Assembly: GCA_014084085.1 (NCBI GenBank)
Contig: NPFB01000006.1
Coordinates: 207,002 to 251,108, forward strand
Direction of reading: 5' to 3'
From: Hondaea fermentalgiana
Taxonomy: Eukaryota > Sar > Bigyra > Thraustochytrida > Thraustochytriidae
DNA length: 44,107 nucleotides
Below are positions 30,601 to 38,376 of this stretch, piece by piece. The translations under genes were made by a program, and so were the position numbers. The notes under the pieces were generated by a model. The model was not told the origin of the DNA, searched no databases, and saw only the letters and a list, made by a program, of their open reading frames with translations. The stretch's first letter is position 1, and each line of letters opens with the position of its first letter.

Positions 30601-30767
30601 GGGCTCTTCTCGCCGCGAGGCTCCATGTGCGCGCGGCCGGCCGCGCGGGGAGCGGCGATCGATCGCGATCGCGGACTGGGGCCGGGCCCCCTTCGCCCCC
30701 GCTCATTCGCCGTGGCCGCGCAGCGCGTGCACGGGATCTGGGACGGCGCGGCGTGCGATTCCCGCAT
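27606..30767 (-). CDS. LRR protein with C-terminal NEL-type E3 ubiquitin ligase domain
   Basis: The 1053-residue product has three parts. Residues 1 to about 330 are Arg/Pro-rich then strongly Asp/Glu-rich and look disordered. About 425-680 hold roughly ten repeats of 21 residues with the pattern LPxxLxVxxxLxLxxCxxL, the short LRR type common in bacterial proteins. About 700-985 match the NEL (novel E3 ligase) domain of IpaH/SspH-type enzymes. That match includes the catalytic C-x-D motif (Cys834-Ala-Asp836), followed by ALNQITLIAKLA, the conserved RLEIVHEHVQRK helix and the LREDLDLPVAALDMLF block. NEL enzymes carry ubiquitin on the Cys, and the LRR selects substrates. There is no signal peptide or membrane helix. 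An internal ATG at 30626 (residue 48) is an alternative start. Domain call by eye; homology search needed for exact borders. Confidence 0.85.
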   Translation of the reverse strand: MRESHAAPSQIPCTRCAATANERGRRGPGPSPRSRSIAAPRAAGRAHMEPRGEKSPARGARPSRGGPRVRSAPGRSKVRRVLRKWVDACDDENERALREGMRHVLERRCSRLPGTAASSKEYDCMKDYSSLDEDESDDERNGADQDDDEEEDDDEEGGLGGGNVKRDGQDGKKNRSDNDDHELLENHDDNESSHHSRRGDSELKENSEGGTERSPRNGLGFQGPRLSGHKIAQQMVGIIRSSLHRSMTRSRSSYRSEALSEEYESGSFPVPVPDPEPEVLASPAQREIDDDLRKILSDLDVHIDDEVLRDIEVTSCESLSEMCFSCPHLLGDKLGEEVLSKIWFTFLDFNGHVTIDFPEGIRSIPPLRYKGNVLARGALDSLCNVSVDGWLQAADVHFVENVRVEEDAKLARSPSLESVSRLFCGASLLVSFCRNLRYIDDDVIVRDDVSARDCIKLTKIPKGLHLRGSLDLKGCKSLESLPPGLSIGSKLILKESTSLRCLPADLKVESSIGLRQCVQLASLPDNFSCKLHLDLHYCVALKSLPDNLQVGGWANFSSSGIEALPANLQIGSNLRCDDTDIEFIPADLSLGGYLQARNCRRLCELPDGMHVEGNLELQNCTSLRKLPAQLTVDDTLNLRGCSALSELPEDLIVRRSINLEQCAAIRTLPRSLLEWSVSPQQVSLRPYATLGSRSLSSLDDPPHVFYLGGSGISPDEVARLRDFCTGIVRFEFSRRSSTDLGEYFDTLSQALSFWFEAAKIPPTDRFDPMRHLPESYERTLLSFLSKLRWSAEFRRSAFQEGLAKRVVSALGLLQEDAYSREEVLTRISDSVDACADKPIWALNQITLIAKLAHARGDREAIRALGRSVMRLEIVHEHVQRKIASIDIVDDVCVYLRFEVDLREDLDLPVAALDMLFPKFIEISSEEIDAARTEALSIGEAEFEIWLDAWPEWQRQLRHETAEKLTYADLPRNSRRFSMSWADVFGNTNLDDPVRVQRGGPVWSLADLLRHWVPTGLDLYNSPLTIAQVKHLSRCKSLPRGVAVHDLSSVPEQK

Positions 30768-30898
30768 CGCGCGCGAATGTTTTTTTCCTTTGCATCCGCG
30801 GATGACTTTTTTTTTCCCGGTGGGCCACTGGTCTGACTCAACGGCACCCCGGTCGCAAACGCCAACTCGGGCCGATTCGTGCCGGGAGAGAAACCGGG
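30768..30898. promoter_or_regulatory. Short bidirectional promoter
   Basis: Only 131 bases separate the divergent start codons of the LRR-NEL gene and the acidic hypothetical gene. The stretch includes T-runs at 30780-30786 and 30806-30813. If the internal ATG at 30626 is the true LRR-NEL start, the shared region is 272 bases. Confidence 0.45.
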
Positions 30899-31702
30899 AT
30901 GATGGCGACGATGGAGGGCGGCGAGGCGGCCGTCGTGCCGTGGGAAGCGACGTTGGTAGACAGCCTGTGCGCAGTTGTCGAAGACAGTGATTATGACTTT
31001 GATGTGGCGGCGAAAAAGCTGCGAAGGCTTATCCGCATCGAAGACGTTCGCGTCAAGACGTCGACGCGGAGGAAAGTGGACCTCTTCACCGCCACCGCGT
31101 GCAGACTCAAGTTTGCCGATCTCGACGCCGGCAACGGATCAGAACATGATGTTGCTGAAGAAGCGCCAACGCCCAAAGAGGCTCCAGAGTCACCTGATGT
31201 CCGCCCTGGTGCGATGATGAGGCCGCCGCGACTCGCGCTCGATGCCCATGCAGAAGCTCTTCTTGCAAGCCTCGAGAACTTTGAGCTTGTAGCGGACCAG
31301 CTTCCCTTGGACATTCAGCCGTCATCTACTCCTCCTTCAAACTCGGAGCTTGCCCAGGTTATCGCATTTCTCGAGGCCAGCCCAGCGCGGAGTAATCCCG
31401 TTCCAGAGTCCAATGATGCCCTTCTCGACAGCGACTTTGACAATGAGGTCAATGACGACGATGAAGTCACGCGCATCGAGAAGGATGCGCGCACAGAATC
31501 AGAGCATGCGGTCAAGCCAAAGTCGAAACCTCGATTCTCCAACACGATCCGTCGCGGGACTCGCGACGAGGTTTTTGCCATGAATTCACGCGCTAGGAGT
31601 GCCGGAAGTAATAATGATGAAGAGAATGACGACTCGAGCGACGAAGAAGACGAGCAAGAGGCATGGGCGGAGATGCGTAAAAAGTCCAAATCTTTACGAT
31701 AG
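30899..31702 (+). CDS. Acidic hypothetical protein
   Basis: A 267-residue protein I do not recognise. Residues about 10-75 look folded and helical (TLVDSLCAVVEDSDYDFDVAAKKLRRL, followed by a basic VKTSTRRKVDLF stretch). The remainder is acidic and disordered with short conserved-looking islands (AHAEALLASLENFELVADQLP near 117-137; RFSNTIRRGTRDEVFAMNSR near 203-222) and a Glu/Asp-rich tail. Several Met codons cluster at the start (MMATM); the first is at 30899. No signal peptide or membrane segment. It shares a very short divergent promoter with the LRR-NEL gene. Confidence 0.72.
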   Translation: MMATMEGGEAAVVPWEATLVDSLCAVVEDSDYDFDVAAKKLRRLIRIEDVRVKTSTRRKVDLFTATACRLKFADLDAGNGSEHDVAEEAPTPKEAPESPDVRPGAMMRPPRLALDAHAEALLASLENFELVADQLPLDIQPSSTPPSNSELAQVIAFLEASPARSNPVPESNDALLDSDFDNEVNDDDEVTRIEKDARTESEHAVKPKSKPRFSNTIRRGTRDEVFAMNSRARSAGSNNDEENDDSSDEEDEQEAWAEMRKKSKSLR

Positions 31703-31750
31703 GCCTTGGATGCAAGAGCTACTGACATTCCAGGTGGAGAACTTTAAAAA

Positions 31751-31756
31751 AATAAA
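31751..31756 (+). terminator. Candidate poly(A) signal
   Basis: AATAAA followed by an A-run lies 49 bases after the stop of the acidic hypothetical gene, within a 141-base convergent spacer. Confidence 0.4.
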
Positions 31757-31843
31757 AAAAAATAAGAGTGTCGATTCCAACGGAGCAGCAAGAGGTACAA
31801 TCAATCTCCTTGTTTGATTTTGTTTGGTTGTTTGTTTTCCTTT

Positions 31844-33841
31844 CTACTTTGAACTAGAGCTGGGTTCGATGGCAAAACGAGCGGTACGTAGGCGATTGAT
31901 TGCACCCGCGATCTCAAAGCGCCTCGGGCGCACGAGGTTGCCGGTCTTTGAAAAAAGTGCAAAGGCATCAAGGCCCTTTTCCTCGAGCTCGGCATCAACA
32001 AGCTGCAGAATCTCGCGCAGCGTGCGTTTGCCGTTAATAGCACGGTGCTGCACAAGCCATTGCATGATGTCAGCAATGGCACGAACCTGACTGACCTCGA
32101 CAAGCTGCTCAAGACCGCCAAGGTCCAGATTGAGGTCACCATAACTAATGGTGTCAAGACGACGCGCCACGACCTTGCTAGACATTTCGCCGCGCGGGAC
32201 AAAACCGTCCGGCAGGGGCGCGCGAGCAGACCAGCCTGCAAAGCTGGCCGAATAGCGGCTCGAATCTCCAGAAGCGTCCCCGCGCGCCTCTGCATGCCGA
32301 CGCGCAATCGCCTTGGCCTTGGTTGTCACGTCAAAAGGCTTGTACGAGTCCATCATGACAACGGTATCGGCAACCTCAAAGTAGTCGCCAGCGCCGCCGA
32401 TGACGAGGATCGTGCTGACGCCGTGCGTATCGTAGAGAGCGCGGACCTTGGAAATGAAGGGCTTGATGGGTTCCTTGTCATTCGAGACGAGTTCCATCAT
32501 TCGCTCATCGCGAATCATAAAGTTTGTCGCGCACGTGTCTTCGTCAATGAGAAGGGTGTCTGCGCCGGCCTCGAGAGCCTCGAGAATGTTCGTGGCCTGC
32601 GAAGTACTTCCACTTGCATCCGAGGTCGAAAAGCAGGTCGTGTCGCGACCAAAGGGCAAGTTGGAGATAAAGGGGGAGATGTTCACCGACGACACGTTGC
32701 GACCGTCCTCTGCACGCACCTTGACGGTCTTTTCGGAGCAAGCCACAAACTCGCGACCGTCGCCTGGGATTTGATTGTACACGGCCTTTTCCAAAGCCTG
32801 AAGGACTGTACTCTTGCCATGGAAACCGCCTCCAACAATTAGAGTGACGCCGCGCGGAATGGCCATGCCTGTGATTTTGCCGGCATTGGGCAGTTCAAAG
32901 GTTTCGGCAAGACTTTCAGGCGACTCGAACGGGATGGCCTGACTTGCGTCCATTGGCGCATCGCTCGCGCCGCTGGCGCGCGGGAGGACCGAGCCATTGG
33001 CAACGAAAGCGGCGAGGCCTCTGTCGCGCAGCTGGGTCCGCAGAGACGACTGATCTTCGACGCTGCGGAGGTGGCGCTCGATAGCCTCCGCACTGTGGGC
33101 CTTGGCAAAGAGACTGCGCTCGGCGATAGTCGGCAAGTGATCCGAGAGGATGTTGAAGGCCCATTCGCCGAGAATACTGCGACCTCGTGCCGGCAGGCCG
33201 ATCGTGAAACGGGCTTCAATGGACCCATCGTTCGCCACGAGCACAGAAGTGCGTTCCAAAATGTGTTGCGACGGCGTGTCCATGCTAATGTCTCCGCCCT
33301 TGGCGCCGCCCCAGTGAGCGCTCTGCTGCTTTTGGTCTGCGCCCATAGCCCGAGCAACGGCTGTGAACGAGCGACTCAAGTAGTCGCAAAAAGCTAGCTT
33401 GCGGAGAGGCGATGCCCACGAGGACGCCGCAAAGCCTGCCTCGTTGGGCGAGATGCAGATGTGAGCTCGTGTGGGCGAGGCAAAGGGGTCGCTTTGAATA
33501 TGGTCGAAAACGAGGGAGAGCCGCCCACTCTTGCTCTGAAAGCTCCAGGTTCCGTAGAGATCCTTGTATGCGCCGAACGGCTTGTTGTCGAGGCGTACGA
33601 GCTGATTGTACAGCTCGTCGCTCGAGCGCACGCGTGAACGTTCCTGTTCGGAGGGACCGCCGCCCTCACCGCCATAGCCTCCGCCACCGCCGCCGCCGTA
33701 GCCTCCACGTCCTCGACCGCGACCTCCGCCGCCGCCGCCGCCGCCTCTGCCTCCGCCGTATTTGTTGCGATAGTACTCGCCGCGTCCTCCACCGCCGCCA
33801 CCGCGGCCTCCACGGCCGTAGCCGCCGCCTCGCGATGCCAT
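31844..33841 (-). CDS. ABC-class ATPase with RGG-rich N-terminus (MRB1590-like)
   Basis: This belongs to the predicted ATPases of the ABC class found in bacteria, plants and protists; the trypanosome member MRB1590 is an RNA-binding mitochondrial editing factor. The 665-residue protein starts with about 62 residues of Gly/Arg/Tyr RGG-type sequence. The family N-domain follows, then the unusual Walker A GGGFHGKST near 334-342. An SGSTSQATNILEALEAGA signature precedes the Walker B LLIDEDT near 427-433. ILVIGGAGDYFEVADTVVMMD is also present, with a C-terminal helical domain. It has no membrane helices, so it is not a transporter. I chose the ATG at 33839-33841 because it opens the RGG segment; the frame above it has no better start. 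RNA binding is inferred. Confidence 0.9.
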   Translation of the reverse strand: MASRGGGYGRGGRGGGGGGRGEYYRNKYGGGRGGGGGGGGRGRGRGGYGGGGGGGYGGEGGGPSEQERSRVRSSDELYNQLVRLDNKPFGAYKDLYGTWSFQSKSGRLSLVFDHIQSDPFASPTRAHICISPNEAGFAASSWASPLRKLAFCDYLSRSFTAVARAMGADQKQQSAHWGGAKGGDISMDTPSQHILERTSVLVANDGSIEARFTIGLPARGRSILGEWAFNILSDHLPTIAERSLFAKAHSAEAIERHLRSVEDQSSLRTQLRDRGLAAFVANGSVLPRASGASDAPMDASQAIPFESPESLAETFELPNAGKITGMAIPRGVTLIVGGGFHGKSTVLQALEKAVYNQIPGDGREFVACSEKTVKVRAEDGRNVSSVNISPFISNLPFGRDTTCFSTSDASGSTSQATNILEALEAGADTLLIDEDTCATNFMIRDERMMELVSNDKEPIKPFISKVRALYDTHGVSTILVIGGAGDYFEVADTVVMMDSYKPFDVTTKAKAIARRHAEARGDASGDSSRYSASFAGWSARAPLPDGFVPRGEMSSKVVARRLDTISYGDLNLDLGGLEQLVEVSQVRAIADIMQWLVQHRAINGKRTLREILQLVDAELEEKGLDAFALFSKTGNLVRPRRFEIAGAINRLRTARFAIEPSSSSK

Positions 33842-34398
33842 CTGGACCTGTGCTTTGCTGCTAGCTCGCTTGCTTTTGCGTGCGAGCGTGCGTGCGTGCG
33901 TGCGTGGGCAAGTGCGGCTATGCGCGCGTGTGGCTAGCGTAAAAGACCTGCGCGCCACTTGTCTCGTCTCGCCTCGTCTCGCCTCGTCTCGCCTCACCGC
34001 GCGATCGAGGATTATCTGTGTTTGACAACTCGAATAAGATCTGGTTGAGAAGCCCCTCCGAATCTGTGGCTTCGCCCATTTGGTGAACATTTTATCGTCG
34101 GCCGCGCGCCGCACTGCACCACTAAAGTCATGAAAGTCAATTTAACGATGATGATTCCGGACACATCGCGATCGGCAAGATCGTACGTATGAGTACTCAT
34201 CATAATCATCATTAGCAGCATCAGCAATAGTACCAGCACCAAAACCAGCACCACCACATGCACCAGCATGACAAGAATTCACGCCCATCACAATCAAGAG
34301 GTCCATGGCCGTGAAAGATTTGACGAGGAGGGGAGATCAGTCCAGACAACCCAGGCCGCGAGATGTAATGAAGATAAAAAAAAAAACTCGGACCAAGA
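33842..34398 (-). promoter_or_regulatory. Upstream region of the ABC-class ATPase, CDC50 3' region
   Basis: About 560 bases lie between two minus-strand genes. Just above the ATPase start are (GCGT)5 at 33886-33905 and three near-copies of TCGCCTCGTC at about 33966-33995. The distal part is CAT/CAG-rich (34195-34260) and ends with an A-run near 34376-34386 close to the CDC50 stop. No gene seen. Confidence 0.4.
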
Positions 34399-35856
34399 TT
34401 ACTTCTTATTACCGAAAGCAAGATACGATGGGTCGCCGAGGCGGCGCGGGTTGAAGCGCTGCTTCGCGGCGAAAACGACAGCCAAAAAGAGGCAAATGGT
34501 GCCGACAGAAAGGTAGGCAATGCCAAGAACGTCGTTCTTGCCGCCGAGCGGGGAGGTGGTTCCGAGAACAATTGCCTTGCTACCTTCAATGGTGCTGACG
34601 AGAAAGTTGGGGATGACACTGAGGGTGATCTTGTCGCCCGTTTTGAAGCCGCCCGAGGGTGGCGTGATGTGGCCATACAACTTGCGAAAGGTCGGAAGAC
34701 CTGCCGTCCGCATCCACACAATGAAGCGCTCGTCACGAACACCACCGCTGCTGGTGGCCGAGGTCGGGTCCGTGGGAGGACTAATGCCGCCAGCATTGAC
34801 GAGTATGTGCGAGCTGTCCTCACAGGCGGCACAGCCCGTGCCGTAGAAGCTCGTGTTCTGCCCGCTCGTGAGCTCATCCCAGTTCGAGTAAGCGGCATTC
34901 CCGAGCTCGTTCACGTAGGTTGAATAGTCCTTGCATGCTGACGGGCTCTGAGAGAAGTCAGGAGCGGCAGCATTGCTCGCAAGAGGCGGGTAGCAGAGAA
35001 ACTGATCGTACGTCTGCCACAAATACTGGTACTGCAAATACCGGAGGGGGCACAGGTTGTCTCCGGGATTCGAGAGATCGTCGTTGCACGAGCTGTTGGT
35101 CGGGTTCTTGTATTTGTTTTCGAGATCCGACTCCCAGGCAATATCAGAGGTGTCGAGGGTGATGTTGAGGTCCTCTGAGGTGGAGTTAAGCGCGACGCCG
35201 CCAGCGTAGTCGATGACTGTATCGCCGCGCTCGAAGCGCGACATTTGGATGCCATCGTTGAAGACGCTCAGCGCGATGAGGCCGCACGGGTAAAAGATGC
35301 GGCTTTCGAAGTTATCATTTGTAAAGCTCTCCGTGGGGTCGCACTCCGTACTGAGTGTGCTGTCGGAGGTCGAGGTGACGGGATTGATGGTGACGGAGCC
35401 GAGCAGCTGCTCGTCGCTGACAGACTTGACATAGCGGCGGTGGTTCTGGTAAAAGTTGGAAATTTGATAGTACATGAAAACCTCCTTGCTCTCCGGGATG
35501 TCCTGGGTGATCTCAAAGACGAGCTCACAGTCCGTGAAGCTCGCAGAGCCGTCCTGCAGGCGCGAATATCCCTCGTTAATGGAACCGATGCGGCAGGCGT
35601 CCGAGACGCCGGCGCTGATGGCATCGTCGTAACTGTCGTACACGACGCTGCTCTCAAAGAGGTCATCCGAGAGCTTCCACAGGTAGGCGCCAACGGGGAC
35701 AAAAATGACGCCGACCACGATGAAGGTGCCGATGACCCAGGCGGGCGTCAGGATGGGCTGCCAGGCGTCGAGCTTTTGCTGCTTGAACTTGGTGTTCTCG
35801 GGCCGGTTCGAGTGCGCCTCCTCGCCCTCGCGGGCAGCGGCGTCCGCGTTGGCCAT
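34399..35856 (-). CDS. CDC50: CDC50/LEM3 family, P4-ATPase flippase beta subunit
   Basis: CDC50 proteins escort P4-type lipid flippases out of the ER and are needed for their activity. The 485-residue product has the family topology: short cytosolic N-terminus, TM1 at about 36-61 (WVIGTFIVVGVIFVPVGAYLW), a large Cys- and Asn-glycosylation-site-rich lumenal loop, then TM2 near 445-466 and a short basic tail. Family blocks YYQISNFYQNHRRYVKS and PCGLIALSVFND in the loop and WMRTAGLPTFRKLYG before TM2 are clear. It is longer than yeast and animal members (about 360-410) through loop insertions. The ATG is at 35854-35856. No flippase gene is visible in the window. Confidence 0.95.
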   Translation of the reverse strand: MANADAAAREGEEAHSNRPENTKFKQQKLDAWQPILTPAWVIGTFIVVGVIFVPVGAYLWKLSDDLFESSVVYDSYDDAISAGVSDACRIGSINEGYSRLQDGSASFTDCELVFEITQDIPESKEVFMYYQISNFYQNHRRYVKSVSDEQLLGSVTINPVTSTSDSTLSTECDPTESFTNDNFESRIFYPCGLIALSVFNDGIQMSRFERGDTVIDYAGGVALNSTSEDLNITLDTSDIAWESDLENKYKNPTNSSCNDDLSNPGDNLCPLRYLQYQYLWQTYDQFLCYPPLASNAAAPDFSQSPSACKDYSTYVNELGNAAYSNWDELTSGQNTSFYGTGCAACEDSSHILVNAGGISPPTDPTSATSSGGVRDERFIVWMRTAGLPTFRKLYGHITPPSGGFKTGDKITLSVIPNFLVSTIEGSKAIVLGTTSPLGGKNDVLGIAYLSVGTICLFLAVVFAAKQRFNPRRLGDPSYLAFGNKK

Positions 35857-38376
35857 GCTGCGATCGGCAGCGGTCTCTCCTCTGCTGCTCTCGCGGTCTG
35901 TCCTCGCGCCTGCGTGCGCGGCGGCGGCGGCGGTGACAGCGGCGAAGAGGGCCGAGGGTCAGCTGGTCGGCTCGCCGGCGGACCGGTCGGTCCTCGCTCG
36001 CTTCTCCTCTCCTCCCGCGCGCGCCCCGAGCGGCGCCGGGCTGCGCGCGCGCGAAGGCGGCACGCACGCACGCACGCACGGACGCAGGCGGGCTCCCCTC
36101 CGCGCGTCTCTCCTGCCGCGCCTCGCGTCGCGTCGCGTGGCGTCTCCGCGCTCGCGTCTCGGTCGCTCGCCTCGCTCGCCTGGGTCGGGTCTGCTGCGCC
36201 CTGGCGCGGCGCCGCGGATAGCGCACTTGCGCCGCGCGTTCTTCACTTGCGCGCCGCGGATAGCGCACTTGCGCCGCGGCCGCCCACTTGTCCGCGCTGC
36301 CATTGCGCCTCGCGAACGGAACGATAAAACGAGAAGAAGAAGGAGAAAGAGAAAAGGAGGGAAAAGAGGACGAGGATGAGAGAAAGGACGAGATGAGGAA
36401 GCCAAGGCTTGCTTGCCAAGGGAGGAACAAGCGCGCCTCGGAGGAAGGACGGCATCAGCCACGGGGACGAACTCGAACAAACATTGCAACAAGCAGCTCT
36501 GCAAGCTGTTCTGATCTCCAAGCATCTGCAACCAAGCGAAGCCCTCCTCCGAGTCGCTCGCCCACAACTTCCTCCTCGAAACATGAGGCGGGGGATACTG
36601 AGCTGCCATTCCTCTATCGCGACGCTTCTTCTGCCACCAACCAAGAACCGTCTCGCAGCCCGCCAAGTCCAACTTCCTCACGACTGGCCGCCGAGGACGC
36701 AGCGCAAAGCCGTGGCCGCTGCCGATCTCCGCGTCCGCTCGCCTTCGAGTCGTCGTCGTCAGTCGGCCATGTGAACGACAGCAAAAAACCCAGTCAGTCA
36801 GTCATTCAGTCGGTCACATCCCTGGGCCCCGCGGTCGATCCCGAACCCGATTCGGCCGATCCGCTGGCCGCCATGCGAACCGCTTTCGCAGCACCAAGAT
36901 AGCTTCAATATCCGGCCGCTTCCTGCGCTGCAGTGCCAGGAACAAGACCGCTCCCCAACCAGCTTGGTTGGCAACCGATGCGCGGCCTCGAGGCCGTCTC
37001 TGGTGCTCGCTCCAAAGGCACTTCAAAGTGCCGGCCAGATAGACGGATTCCGATCCCTCAAGCGCCACTGCAAGGGAGCTGAGCCCGGCTCTGATCCGCT
37101 TCATGCTCCTCGGCCGCGCCGTTGTTGTCGTCGTCGTCGTCGTCGTCGTCGTTGCTGCTGCTGCTGCTCCGAAGCTGGTCTCGGCTCGAGCGCCATCGTC
37201 CGCACCGCGCTGCGCGGGCCCATCGGCGAGGCACGAGCGTTGACCCCGACGACAGACAGACAACATGGGGCAGAAAGCGTGCAGGTCCGCCGTCCGACCT
37301 TCTGGAGGCTGGCCGATGAGAGCAGGGGACAGAGATGATGACGTGATGGTGTTGAGACAGTAATGATGATGATGATGATGATGATAAATGATGAACAATG
37401 ATAAATGATGATGATGATGAGAATGGTGGGTGGCGCTGCGCCTGGCTGCCAGTGGTGACGATGACGAGGATTATACTACTGGACGATCGATCGGAGGATG
37501 GCCGGGATGATCGAGAGGCGAATGATGGTACTAGCTAGTAGAGAATCGGACAGACGCGAGCGCCTGGAGACCTAAATGAAAGCACTCGGTCTGGGCTCTG
37601 TGTCAGACTGGCCATTGCAAAACACGCTTGGTCGACTTGTGTCTTGATTGGTGGCTTAGGGATGATACACGTGCGGGAGGACCGAGGCGAGGGAGAAGGC
37701 AAAGGGTGGGGAGGGGAGGAGCAACCGACCGCAGGCGCCAGTTGGGGCGCCCTAACGCTGTAAGCTGTAAAGAGTCAAAACCGAGCTGAGCTGAGGGCGC
37801 TCATGGAGCAATCCCTGGCGAACCCGGACCCAAGATGAATGTCAACGGATTTCTCGCTTGCTTGTAGACAAAAATTCTTTAGGTTTGACCATGGTTTGAA
37901 GATTCCAAATAAAGGCGCCGTTATACTTCACGACAGTGACAAGGACGAGGAAGAAGCTTTGACCGCAATAGACCTGCACCTTTTTCTAGTGGCAGCAGCA
38001 GCAGCAGCAGCTACGTCAATAAAATGACGTTGACAGTGAGTTGGTGAACCGAATAGGAAAAAAAAAAGGGAAAAAAGAGAGAAACGAACAGAAACGATGG
38101 CCTGGCGTCTCCTTCGAATCACAGGTACGCACAAGCACAATGCAGTAGGGAGCACAAACGTGAGTAACGGCTTGCAATGAAACCACCATCTTCCATAAGA
38201 GGCAACTTGCAAGCGTACCGCTCGGTCCTCGGGGTCCGCATTTCCGGTTCGCCGGGCACGCTAAACCCAAACGATTGGCCGTGTACACGGGTGATGGGTC
38301 CGTGAGCGCAAGAGCAGTCTTTTCGCTTGCAAGCAAGTCTTGCTGACCCCGGGTCAAGCAGCAGCGCTTGCGCGAA
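35857..38376. other. 2.5-kb gap without a firmly supported gene
   Basis: The part near 35860-36300 is very GC-rich and holds the CDC50 promoter. Between 36370 and 37350 several overlapping open frames exist on both strands. A plus-strand frame from ATG 36393 to 36902 is Ser/Arg/Pro-rich; a minus-strand frame from ATG 36609 down to 35959 starts protein-like and becomes low-complexity. None shows a known domain. GTC and GCT runs (37119-37170) and ATG runs (about 37363-37385) follow, then AT-richer unique sequence with no long frame to the next gene. Confidence 0.4.
36209..36278 (+). repeat. 28-base direct repeat, two copies 42 bases apart
   Basis: The unit GCGCCGCGGATAGCGCACTT plus 8 more bases occurs at 36209-36236 and again at 36251-36278. 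It lies upstream of CDC50 in its promoter orientation. Confidence 0.85.

Noticed and set aside
27606..30767. Plant-type NLR immune receptor
   Set aside because: There is no nucleotide-binding domain; the LRRs are the short bacterial class and the C-terminus matches NEL instead.
31844..33841. ABC transporter
   Set aside because: No membrane helices and the GGGFHGKST Walker A place it in the soluble ABC-class ATPase family.
33842..34114. Upstream extension of the RGG-ABC ATPase
   Set aside because: The extra 91 codons are Arg/Thr-rich leader-like sequence, and the ATG at 33841 opens the RGG segment cleanly.
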